From: DASXMX01 sp036794395
Lineage (GTDB): Bacteria > Planctomycetota > Phycisphaerae > Tepidisphaerales > Tepidisphaeraceae
DNA length: 8,668 bases
Assembly: GCA_036794395.1 (NCBI GenBank)
Contig: DAIRGS010000295.1
Location: 1 to 8,668, forward strand
Direction of reading: 5' to 3'
Below, piece after piece: positions 1 to 5,828 of the stretch (the stretch's first letter is position 1; every line of letters begins with the position of its first letter). Below the pieces are notes generated by a model. It did not search any database and was not told the origin of the DNA. It saw only the letters and a list, made by a program, of their open reading frames with translations. The position numbers were made by a program, and so were the translations under genes.

Positions 1-261
1 AACTTGAGGCTTGATGGTTCCGTTCCCGCCCTCCCCCTCACATTCGCATCTCCGCCAGGCGCGATGAGTCCGCAAGACCCCTCGCTCACCAATCCCCCGA
101 TATCTAGTGAACCATCTTACCCCGGCCCAGCACTTATCGCTCACCCGCGCCGCTCCTGGTCTTCCATCGCCACTCACCCCTCGCCCCTTCACCGTCCCGA
201 ACCGAGTCCACTCCCATCCAATTTCCTATCCAATTCTCCATTTTCCATTTTCCATTCTCAA
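1..261. other. Left-edge region with no convincing gene
   Basis: This stretch is pyrimidine-rich on the plus strand. A minus-strand frame stays open from about 228 to the left edge, but its translation (rich in Arg and Gly, no recognisable motif, no good start site) does not look like a protein. I looked here for a large-terminase-like gene, which might be expected after the HTH gene, and saw none. The right end of the stretch is the ATGGAAA heptamer array, listed separately. Confidence 0.5.
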
Positions 262-262
262 T
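235..262 (-). repeat. ATGGAAA heptamer array downstream of the HTH gene
   Basis: On the plus strand the units TCTCCAT, TTTCCAT, TTTCCAT and TCTCAAT follow each other with an exact 7-bp period. Read on the minus strand, the strand of the HTH gene, they are ATGGAAA-type units. The array touches the stop codon of the frame-restored HTH gene (262-264). A second array of the same heptamer lies at 5882-5909 on the plus strand. Confidence 0.75.
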
Positions 263-937
263 TATCCACTTCCCTCACTCGCCTCCTTAATCGCCTTCGA
301 AATCCTCTCCCATTCCACCGGGTTCTGATACATCCCCTTCTGATTATGCTCCCGCGTCTTCTGCATCTCCGGCGTCTCGTACTTTCAGCGCCTGCCTCCT
401 CTCCTCCAACAAACCCGCGATCCGATCATCAATCTCATAGATATCCTTGGGCGGCTTACGCTTGTCCCCGCCCGCCTCGATCAGCGCCCGGTCCTTCTGC
501 GCGATCTTTACCCGCCGGGTCTTGTGGGCCCGCGCCCGCGCCATCCCCACCTCGCCCGGCTCCTCCGGCCCGATCTTCTTCTGCGTCAGCAGCCCCAGCG
601 CCTTGGCAACCTGTAGTGCAATGCTCGCATTCCCCTTCTCAATCGCCGCCTTGATCGTGTCCAGCGCCGCCTCCGCCATTCCCAGCGCCCGCGCCCGCCC
701 CAGCCGCAGAATCTCCCGCCGCCATGCGTTGAACGCCGCCTCAAACCGCTCATCATCCTTGATCCAGTGATACACCGTCCGCCGCCCCACCCCGGCCTGC
801 CGCGCTGCCTCGCTCAAGTTCCCCGTCGCCACCATATTCTGCATAACCATCTGCTGCTTCGGACTCAGCGCCGCCACAACATCCACATACCCAGGACCCG
901 ACCCCTCCAAACCTTCACCCGCGTTTTCCTCTAACAT
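262..937 (-). pseudogene. Phage-type HTH (terminase-small-subunit-like) protein, probably frameshifted
   Basis: The in-frame gene runs from ATG at 937 to a TAA at 344-346 and gives 197 residues. Residues 38-60 (T-G-N-L-S-E-A-A-R-Q-A-G-V ... T-V-Y-H-W-I) form a clear helix-turn-helix of the homeodomain-like type found in phage small-terminase and phBC6A51-like proteins. A basic helical region follows. A TTG upstream at 952 is a poorer start, because a good GGGAGG site sits 7 nt before 937. After Leu184 the frame ends in a low-complexity tail. Skipping one A of the AAA codon (383-385) instead opens a tail beginning KYETPEMQKTREHNQKG, with an amphipathic region around VEWERISKAIKEA, and ending at 262-264. 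The restored protein would have 224 residues. I infer a one-base insertion, either a real mutation or a read error. The protein probably binds DNA. A packaging role is not shown, as no large terminase is visible. Confidence 0.7.
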
Positions 938-944
938 TGTGATA

Positions 945-950
945 CCTCCC
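945..950 (-). promoter_or_regulatory. Shine-Dalgarno site fixing the HTH gene start
   Basis: On the minus strand GGGAGG is followed by seven bases and then ATG at 937. This is the strongest ribosome-binding site in the window. It rules against the in-frame TTG at 952, which lies upstream of the site. Confidence 0.75.
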
Positions 951-960
951 AAAAAAGATG

Positions 961-977
961 TGTTAGGTAAATGTTAG
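961..977. promoter_or_regulatory. Paired TGTTAG hexamers, possible operator
   Basis: Two identical TGTTAG hexamers (961-966 and 972-977) are spaced 11 bp start to start, about one helical turn, in the AT-rich leader 24-40 bp upstream of the HTH gene start. The position would suit an operator, perhaps for autoregulation. This is inference from position and spacing only. No strong -35/-10 pair was found around it. Confidence 0.25.
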
Positions 978-1066
978 CACTAGCCGCAACCCATTTCAAT
1001 CAAATTCCCCGCAAAAAAAGCGAGATTCTAAAATAGCAAGATTATGATAAAAATGACCCCAAAAAG

Positions 1067-1106
1067 TGCGCCAAACTGTATCCAACTGCGCCAAAGTGCG
1101 CCGCGC
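1067..1106. repeat. Four-copy 10-bp phased array (TGCGCCAAAC type)
   Basis: Consecutive 10-mers TGCGCCAAAC, TGTATCCAAC, TGCGCCAAAG and TGCGCCGCGC run in exact 10-bp phase. This places the CCAA core on the same face of the helix in each of the first three copies. The array lies about 130 bp upstream of the HTH gene and 57 bp from the 49-bp tandem repeat. A matching four-copy 10-bp array with a CCGAAC core lies at 5674-5713. Confidence 0.6.
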
Positions 1107-1163
1107 CATCCCCTCCTTTACGACCCCCACCCCCTCGCTTGCCTACTGCCCACCGATACCCTC

Positions 1164-1279
1164 ATGCAACGAAATGCAACGCCACGCAACCCAAGGCGCC
1201 CCATGCAACGCCATGCAACGAAATGCAACGCCACGCAACCCAAGGCGCCCCATGCAACGCCATGCAACGAAATGCAACG
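1164..1279. repeat. 49-bp tandem repeat built on ATGCAACG (about 2.4 copies)
   Basis: The unit starts at 1164, 1213 and 1262, giving an exact 49-bp period. The first two copies are complete and apparently identical; the third keeps only its first 18 bases. Inside each unit the octamer ATGCAACG, or its ACGCAAC variant, recurs several times, so the repeat has two levels. It lies between the HTH gene and the 3' end of the esterase gene. A smaller cluster of the same octamer is at 5588-5615. There are no spacers, so this is not a CRISPR array. Confidence 0.9.
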
Positions 1280-1318
1280 TCCACGCCGTTTCCACCCCAA
1301 CGACACCTCCCGCAAACC

Positions 1319-2647
1319 TCACTTATTCAACTTCTCCAGCAACTTCCTGGCTTCCGCTGCCGTGGCGGTCGTGGGGTATTTCTCGATGATCCGGCCCAGT
1401 CGTTCGCGCGCCTGGGCGAAGAGTTTGGCATCGATGTAGAGCCGGGCGGATCGCAGTTCGCTCTCCGCTTCGCGGGTTTCCTGCGTAATGGGGTCTGACG
1501 ACGCGATTGTGCCTGGGGTTTTGGGCTTTGGGCCGGCTGGTTGCGTCGCGGGGTTGGGTAGCGTGTCCAGCGCGTCGATTGCTTTTTCGAACCACTTTGC
1601 ATCCGGCGTTCGGTGGCCGAGGCGGGGGACCTCGAACACGGTGACGTGCTGGAAGCCATCATTGATGAAGGCTTTGTAGTTGCATTCCATTTGATCTTGA
1701 TTGGTATCGCCTTCGCCGGTGACCAGGACGTGGCGGCTATTGGTCTTGGCCAGTTTGAACACCGGCTGCGGAGGTGGGAAGAAATTCCGTTGCCAGAACC
1801 GGCCGGGCTCGGCGAGGGGGACATCGCGATAGAAATCGCAGCCGCAGATGTAGCAGCCGCCGGTGAATACATCGGGGAATCCGATGCCCAACATGCTGGC
1901 CGCCCGCCCGCCCCCGCTGAAGCCCGCGGAGTAAACGCGTTTCTCGTCGATGCGGTAGAGCGATTTGATATTGGCCGCCGCATCCAGCGACAGCCCGACC
2001 CGAACCGGCCAGTACCGGCTGTTGCCGGCCATATTGGGGCCAATCCAAATCAGCTTGCGGCGGTTAAGCACGTCGATCCAGGTTTTATCCGCCACGACTC
2101 CGCCTCCGCCGAAGCTGACCCAGACGACCAGGCCGTACGGCTCCTTGCCGTCGTAGGCGGGAGGGACGTAGACCTCGAACGATTCGTTGGAGAGATCGTA
2201 GTCGAGTTTCTGGCGGGTATTGGTCATGGCTTCGATGGACCACTTCATCCGCCGGGAAACCACGGGCAGCGCGCTCAAGTCGCTGCGCTTGGTGAAGGTT
2301 GTTTGGTATGCGCCAGTTCGAGGAGGAGTTGTTTTGGTGTGGTCGGCGGGGAGAGGGGCGGTTGGAACTGTGGCGGGGACGGATTCGCGGGCGAAGGGTG
2401 CGGCGGGGAAATCGGAAACCATTGGTGGGCGCGGCTGCGCGGGAACGGTTGCGGGCATCGTCGTGGGTGATTCAGGCGGTGGTGATTCGGGTGGAGGGAC
2501 GAAGTCGGAGAAATCGCCCGAAATCGTCGGCCGGGTGGTAGGCGGGGGAGCGGCTGTTAGATTCGCCACGAACGCGATCAGTGCAACTGCCGGCAATAAA
2601 AGCAGAATCAACCGTTGCGCGGATGGACTACGTTTGGCGAAGGCCAT
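1319..2647 (-). CDS. Exported alpha/beta-hydrolase (esterase) with TPR-like C-terminal tail
   Basis: A 442-residue protein. Residues 1-32 are a basic start plus a hydrophobic segment (LILLLLPAVALIAFVANL), a signal peptide or membrane anchor. Residues 33-115 are a Pro/Thr/Ala-rich linker. Residues 155-362 form an alpha/beta-hydrolase of the PHB-depolymerase or esterase type: V-S-F-G-G-G (177-182) is a likely oxyanion region; G-F-S-G-G (242-246) holds nucleophile Ser244; G-E-G-D-T (311-315) offers Asp314 as the acid; and L-G-H (343-345) offers His345. A second Pro-rich stretch (364-380) leads to a helical repeat (about 393-440) with the A-x-x-L-x-x-I-I-x-x-Y-P pattern of TPR-type units. The substrate is unknown. 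The protein probably acts outside the cytoplasm. No strong ribosome-binding site was seen before the ATG. The upstream side is occupied by transposase debris, so the original promoter may have been replaced. The gene ends 39 bp from the 49-bp tandem repeat. Confidence 0.85.
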   Translation of the reverse strand: MAFAKRSPSAQRLILLLLPAVALIAFVANLTAAPPPTTRPTISGDFSDFVPPPESPPPESPTTMPATVPAQPRPPMVSDFPAAPFARESVPATVPTAPLPADHTKTTPPRTGAYQTTFTKRSDLSALPVVSRRMKWSIEAMTNTRQKLDYDLSNESFEVYVPPAYDGKEPYGLVVWVSFGGGGVVADKTWIDVLNRRKLIWIGPNMAGNSRYWPVRVGLSLDAAANIKSLYRIDEKRVYSAGFSGGGRAASMLGIGFPDVFTGGCYICGCDFYRDVPLAEPGRFWQRNFFPPPQPVFKLAKTNSRHVLVTGEGDTNQDQMECNYKAFINDGFQHVTVFEVPRLGHRTPDAKWFEKAIDALDTLPNPATQPAGPKPKTPGTIASSDPITQETREAESELRSARLYIDAKLFAQARERLGRIIEKYPTTATAAEARKLLEKLNK

Positions 2648-2689
2648 GGCATTTTCTCGCGCTTGCGCTGCATCTTAGCGACATGCGTT

Positions 2690-2929
2690 ACGGATTAGAT
2701 CGTATATTAGTTGGCGGTCGGCGGGAAGATGGAATTCCAGTGTATTCATCTGATGGCGACGGAAGAAGGTTGATAGCTCGATTTGAACCGCGAGTACCAC
2801 GTTGCACTTCACGTTATGCATTACGACATCTGCCGGGTTCAGCAGAGCCTGCGGGTAACGCCTGCGATGGCAGCTGGCGTGACGAACAAGCTTTGGGAAC
2901 TTGAGGATATCGTGGCGCTGATCGATTAA
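2690..2929 (+). pseudogene. Decayed IS1-like DDE transposase (C-terminal remnant)
   Basis: One frame from 2777 to the TAA at 2927-2929 reads as the end of an IS1-family-like (DDE_Tnp_IS1 type) transposase. It contains Y-H-V-A-L-H-V-M-H-Y-D-I-C-R-V-Q-Q-S-L, then RVTPAMAAGV, then LWELEDIVALID and stop. That family typically ends with a H-Y-N-F-x-R-I-H-Q-T-L-R-V-T-P-A-M-A-A-G-V block and a W-x-x-E-D-I tail. Upstream, ILVGGR (2704-2721) and, in a shifted frame, MEFQCIHLM look like the L-V-G-G-R-D-x-E-(F/Y)-...-F-M block of the same enzyme. In-frame stops, a frameshift and a large internal deletion make it non-functional. The C-terminal call rests on recall of the family; the LVGGR part is weaker. 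It lies between the divergent esterase and zinc-ribbon genes. Confidence 0.6.
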
Positions 2930-2938
2930 GCTGGGGGC

Positions 2939-3421
2939 GTGCGCCGCCGCCTCTTTTTCCTCGCGTCCCTGCTGTCGCTGCTGCTGTTCGTGGCGACGGT
3001 GGTGCTGTGGGTGCGGAGTTGCTCAGTTATTGACGGGATGTTTTTCCAGAAATGGATCTTCAGGTTAGAGGGCGGCAACGTTTACATTTCTTACGACCGA
3101 TTGGGCAAGCGCTCGCCGAGTGTGGAATTCAGTCATGAAAGCAGGTCTCGTTTATCTGACGATGACGGGATGTGGTTCTGGCTTAACACGAACCTAAGAT
3201 CGCCAGTGGATTTTTCGGTCGCGTTTCATTTGATCGCGCCTGCACTTCTACTGGCAATCCTTCCGACCATATACGTCCTTCTCCTATGGCGTGGGAGGCG
3301 GCGTGAATGGGTCGGCCTCTGCCCCATCTGCGCCTACGACCTCACCGGCAACACCAGCGGCGTCTGCCCCGAATGCGGGACAACCATCAAATCGAAAGCC
3401 ATGCCAATCAAAATCGCGTGA
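2939..3421 (+). CDS. Membrane protein with C-terminal zinc ribbon (copy A)
   Basis: A 160-residue protein of unknown function. It starts with GTG, chosen because the N-terminus MRRRLF...LLSLLLFVATVVLWVRS matches copy B at 8560. Residues 6-26 are one membrane segment and about 98-117 a second. The roughly 70 residues between them are poorly conserved relative to copy B and probably face outward. A basic stretch (R-G-R-R-R-E) leads to a zinc ribbon with Cys128, Cys131, Cys143 and Cys146 (C-P-I-C-A-Y-D-L-T-G-N-T-S-G-V-C-P-E-C-G). The positive-inside rule would place the ribbon in the cytoplasm. The start codon lies nine bases after the stop of the transposase remnant. The ribosome-binding site is weak (a GGGGG run close to the GTG). 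The family resembles small zinc-ribbon proteins common in planctomycetes; no biochemical role is known to me. Confidence 0.8.
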   Translation: MRRRLFFLASLLSLLLFVATVVLWVRSCSVIDGMFFQKWIFRLEGGNVYISYDRLGKRSPSVEFSHESRSRLSDDDGMWFWLNTNLRSPVDFSVAFHLIAPALLLAILPTIYVLLLWRGRRREWVGLCPICAYDLTGNTSGVCPECGTTIKSKAMPIKIA

Positions 3422-3447
3422 ATTTCAAACGTTACCACTACGCTAAA

Positions 3448-3472
3448 TTGTGAATCGTGATTCAGTTCACAA
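3448..3472. terminator. Inverted repeat between convergent genes
   Basis: TTGTGAA (3448-3454) and TTCACAA (3466-3472) form a perfect 7-bp stem with an 11-base loop. A nested TGAATC/GATTCA pair is an alternative fold. It lies between the convergent ends of the zinc-ribbon gene (3421) and the transglutaminase-like fragment (3479). It has no clear T-tract, so a terminator role is only plausible. Confidence 0.35.
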
Positions 3473-3478
3473 CCCCCA

Positions 3479-3949
3479 TCACGCACTGCGTGCGAAGGGC
3501 AGTTCGACCGGCGGCATCGCCAGGGGCAGGGGGGCGACGGGTTCGGTGATCACGGTGAATTTGGTTAGTTTGTGGCGGCCGAAGCTGGTCAGGAGGGCCA
3601 CATCCGTGGCATCGCGGCCGCGGGCCATGAGGACGCGGCCGATTTGGGGGCGGCCGTGGCGGGCGTCCATGGGCCACCAGCGGTTGCCGAGGAAGACTTC
3701 GTAAAATGCGCTGAAGTCCATTGGCGTTGGGTCGGGGTCGGCGGCGATGTCGGCAAGGTAGCCGGTGGCATATCGGGCGGGGATATTCATCGCCCGGCAA
3801 AACGCGATCGCCAGGTGCATCATGTCCCGGCAAACTCCGGTTCGCTCGACGTAGGTATCCAGCGCGGTCTTATTCACGCGGGTGAAGCGATAGCCGAAGC
3901 CGACGTTTTCGAACACCCAGCGGTTGATGGCTAGTGCTTTGTCACACAA
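3479..3949 (-). pseudogene. Transglutaminase-like protein, N-terminus lost
   Basis: A 156-residue open frame corresponding to the C-terminal half of bacterial transglutaminase-like (cysteine-protease-fold) proteins. G-V-C-R-D-M-M-H-L (38-46) holds the catalytic Cys40. A-R-Y-A-T-G-Y-L (58-65) and N-R-W-W-P-M-D-A-R (89-97) follow, with Asp95 as the likely third member of the triad. The second member, normally His in a D-F-H-A pattern, is Ser80 here (M-D-F-S-A-F). Related proteins usually carry a further domain of 100 or more residues before I-N-R-W-V-F. Here the frame instead begins inside the inverted-repeat element at 3931-4008, which supplies the first six codons (MCDKAL). The space up to the next gene is too short to hold the missing part. 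A truncation through rearrangement at the element is likely. Expression as a short protein cannot be excluded, but no ribosome-binding site was seen. Confidence 0.7.
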
Positions 3950-4008
3950 TGATTTTAGGGTAAATCGCTAGGGCTTTACCCTAATTTTGAAGAGTGACAA
4001 TGCACTAG
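3931..4008. mobile_element. MITE-like 78-bp imperfect inverted repeat
   Basis: The element begins CTAGTGCTTTGTCAC and ends with the complement of CTAGTGCATTGTCAC: 14 of 15 outer positions match. The arms also pair over TTAGGGTAAA near the centre, and the loop is 8 bases. It starts and ends with CTAG. If TA is the duplicated target, the element proper is 3934-4005 (GTGC...GCAC), the pattern expected of IS630/Tc1-mariner relatives. It carries no coding capacity, so it would be a non-autonomous element. A further 9-bp pair, GTAAATCGC (3960-3968) with GCGATTTAC (4010-4018), suggests an alternative fold. It cuts the transglutaminase-like gene and could also act as a terminator for the gene at 4074. 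Confidence 0.6.
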
Positions 4009-4073
4009 GGCGATTTACATCCTCCTCCAAACAAATCGGTAATCGGAAGCCAAAAATTGGTAATTCCCGCTAT

Positions 4074-5417
4074 TTACACCGCATCGCCCGGATGTAGCCA
4101 CGGCGCTCGGTATGGGCGTTTCAGCAGCTTATTTGCCTCTTCATCCCCGATGACCATCTGCCTTTGGGCGTCCCACTTGAGTTCTCGCCCGCCGAGTTTC
4201 ATTGAGAGGTTAGCAAGGATGCAGCTGGCCGTTGAGATGTGTCCCTGCTCGATATCCGCCACCGGCTTGCCCCTTGTTCCTATGTTCTCCAGCAGGTTCA
4301 GCATGTGGTGGCGGATCGCCGGGGCACATTGTTTTTCGAGATCGCGTTCGGTTTTGTCTTCGGGGTATTCATCGAGTTCATAGGTCACGTCTTTGTGTGT
4401 GGTCTTTCCGCCGGAGGTGAAGTCGTAGCCCATGACGTTGGCCGTGAGGGTGCCTTTGTCGCCGTAGAAGGTTGCGCCCCATGGATGGACCTTTGGGTTA
4501 GGCGCATCGCCCCATGTTCGGTGGGTCCACACGACGTCTAGCTCGTCAAATGCGAACGTGGCCGTTTGTGTGTCTGAGATGTTTGCCTTGGCTTTCTTGT
4601 CCACGTAAATCCCGCCCGTCGACGACACCGACTTGGGCCATCCCAAGCCCATCATCCAGCGCGTCATATCCAGCATGTGCACGGCCATGTCACCGACAAT
4701 TCCATTCCCATATTCCATGAACGACCGCCAGCTGCGCGGATGGACGAGCCGGTTGTAGGGCCGCATCGGCGCGGGTCCCGTCCACATCTCGTAATCCAAA
4801 TTGGCCGGCGGCGTGGAATCCGCGGGATTGGTGTTATTCCGCATGTGGTAATAACAATAAATCTCGACCAACCCGATCTTTCCAAGCTTGCCGTCATCGA
4901 TGTATTTCTTGGCTTCCACCAGGTGCGGCGTACTTCTGCGCTGCGTGCCCACCTGCACGACTCGATCGTGCTTCCGCGCTGCGGCCACCATCGCCTTGCC
5001 TTCTTCGATGTCCACGCTGATCGGCTTCTGCACGTAAACATCCGCCCCGGCTTCCACCGCCGCGATCATGGCCAGCGCATGCCAATGGTCGGGCGTCGCC
5101 ACCTCGACGATGTCCAGGTCTTTTTCCTTGAGCATCTCCCGATAATCGCGATACAGCCGCGGCGTTTTATGCGAGGCCTGCCGGGATGCCACGATTTTCC
5201 CCGCGTCCTCCAGCATCCGCTGATCCACATCGCACAAGCTCACAACTTCCACTGGCGACACCTGAATCAGCCGCAGCAAATCGCTCTTTCCATACCATCC
5301 GGTCCCGATCAGCCCCACGCGCAAAGGCTTCTTGTCCTGCGCCCCCGCGACGTATCCGCCCATCGCCGACATTGCCAAACCCGCAGCCCCAGCCGAAAGA
5401 AATTCGCGACGGTTCAT
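4074..5417 (-). CDS. Tat-exported Gfo/Idh/MocA-family oxidoreductase
   Basis: A 447-residue NAD(P)-dependent dehydrogenase-like protein, complete at both ends. Residues 1-27 form a twin-arginine signal (M-N-R-R-E-F-L-S-A-G, hydrophobic A/G/M stretch, A-G-A-Q), so it is exported folded. The Rossmann domain begins at V-G-L-I-G-T-G-W-Y-G (34-43). E-V-A-T-P-D-H-W-H (105-113) and V-Q-K-P-I-S (129-134) correspond to the conserved nucleotide-site and E-K-P-like motifs. In the C-terminal domain, G-D-M-A-V-H-M-L-D (242-250) holds the usual Asp/His pair (Asp243, His247), and W-T-G-P-A-P and H-P-R-S-W-R are typical of the planctomycete group. The substrate is probably a sugar or sugar derivative but cannot be told. 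The start is supported by GAGGA four bases upstream of the ATG. It appears to be a single-gene unit. Confidence 0.9.
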   Translation of the reverse strand: MNRREFLSAGAAGLAMSAMGGYVAGAQDKKPLRVGLIGTGWYGKSDLLRLIQVSPVEVVSLCDVDQRMLEDAGKIVASRQASHKTPRLYRDYREMLKEKDLDIVEVATPDHWHALAMIAAVEAGADVYVQKPISVDIEEGKAMVAAARKHDRVVQVGTQRRSTPHLVEAKKYIDDGKLGKIGLVEIYCYYHMRNNTNPADSTPPANLDYEMWTGPAPMRPYNRLVHPRSWRSFMEYGNGIVGDMAVHMLDMTRWMMGLGWPKSVSSTGGIYVDKKAKANISDTQTATFAFDELDVVWTHRTWGDAPNPKVHPWGATFYGDKGTLTANVMGYDFTSGGKTTHKDVTYELDEYPEDKTERDLEKQCAPAIRHHMLNLLENIGTRGKPVADIEQGHISTASCILANLSMKLGGRELKWDAQRQMVIGDEEANKLLKRPYRAPWLHPGDAV

Positions 5418-5587
5418 CGATTCCTCGCATTCGTTTAGTTGTTAAGTGAGACGCCAAAAGTGTACCTGCGTTGCGAATGTTGTGCAGGTATTTGAGGGCG
5501 CGCGAGTGACAGATGGGACGAAATATGGCAAAAACGGGCCTATTAGCGGAGTGTCACGGGGTGCGAATCGAAGGGGGCGGAGAGGTG

Positions 5588-5615
5588 ATGCAACGGTTTG
5601 CAACGGAATGCAACG
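5588..5615. repeat. Second ATGCAACG cluster
   Basis: Three octamers, ATGCAACG, TTGCAACG and ATGCAACG, are separated by two bases each (10-bp period). The octamer is the same as in the 49-bp tandem repeat at 1164-1279. It lies 58 bp before the 10-bp array at 5674, nearly the same gap as between the equivalent arrays near the HTH gene. Confidence 0.75.
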
Positions 5616-5673
5616 CCGGGGAAAGTATCGGGTTTAACTGTGGCGGGGTCGGGTGGGATTTGGGGAGGCAGCG

Positions 5674-5713
5674 CCGAACGGTTCCGAACACTTCCGAACA
5701 AAACCGAACAGTT
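5674..5713. repeat. Four-copy 10-bp phased array (CCGAAC core)
   Basis: CCGAAC occurs at 5674, 5684, 5694 and 5704, exactly 10 bp apart, with the four linking bases varying (GGTT, ACTT, AAAA, AGTT). One copy per helical turn suggests a protein-binding array or a decayed iteron-like repeat. It resembles in layout, though not fully in sequence, the array at 1067-1106. Confidence 0.8.
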
Positions 5714-5828
5714 TTCCGGAGATGTCAGATTTTGTCGGGTTTTCGATCTGGAGAATGTGGCAATTGTCGTGATGTTGCGGAAGTGGATATTTATCTAATG
5801 ATTGCTGATGCGGGGGGGGGCGGGCACG

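Noticed and set aside
1..228. Large-terminase gene following the HTH gene on the minus strand
   Set aside because: The open frame to the edge has no Walker-type motif, no start site and no protein-like composition. The HTH gene therefore cannot be tied to a packaging module.
4..654. Long plus-strand open frame across the left part of the window
   Set aside because: It is antisense to the HTH gene, rich in Pro and Ser from pyrimidine-rich DNA, and starts from a poor codon. The minus-strand HTH gene has a motif and a ribosome-binding site.
1164..1279. CRISPR array
   Set aside because: The units abut each other with a 49-bp period and no unique spacers. No cas genes are in the window.
1044..1439. 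Plus-strand open frames over the 49-bp repeat
   Set aside because: The translation is repetitive (Asn/Ala/Thr/Cys from the octamers) and has no domain. It is the product of a tandem repeat.
1613..2470. Plus-strand 285-codon open frame
   Set aside because: It is antisense to the esterase gene, which has a signal peptide and a complete catalytic triad. The length is explained by high GC.
2581..2904. Plus-strand 107-codon open frame as a gene
   Set aside because: It overlaps the esterase start and uses a frame different from the recognisable transposase tail. Only its short ILVGGR segment has a family match, and that belongs to the relic.
4677..5438. Plus-strand 253-codon open frame
   Set aside because: It is antisense to the well-supported Gfo/Idh/MocA gene and has no recognisable motif.
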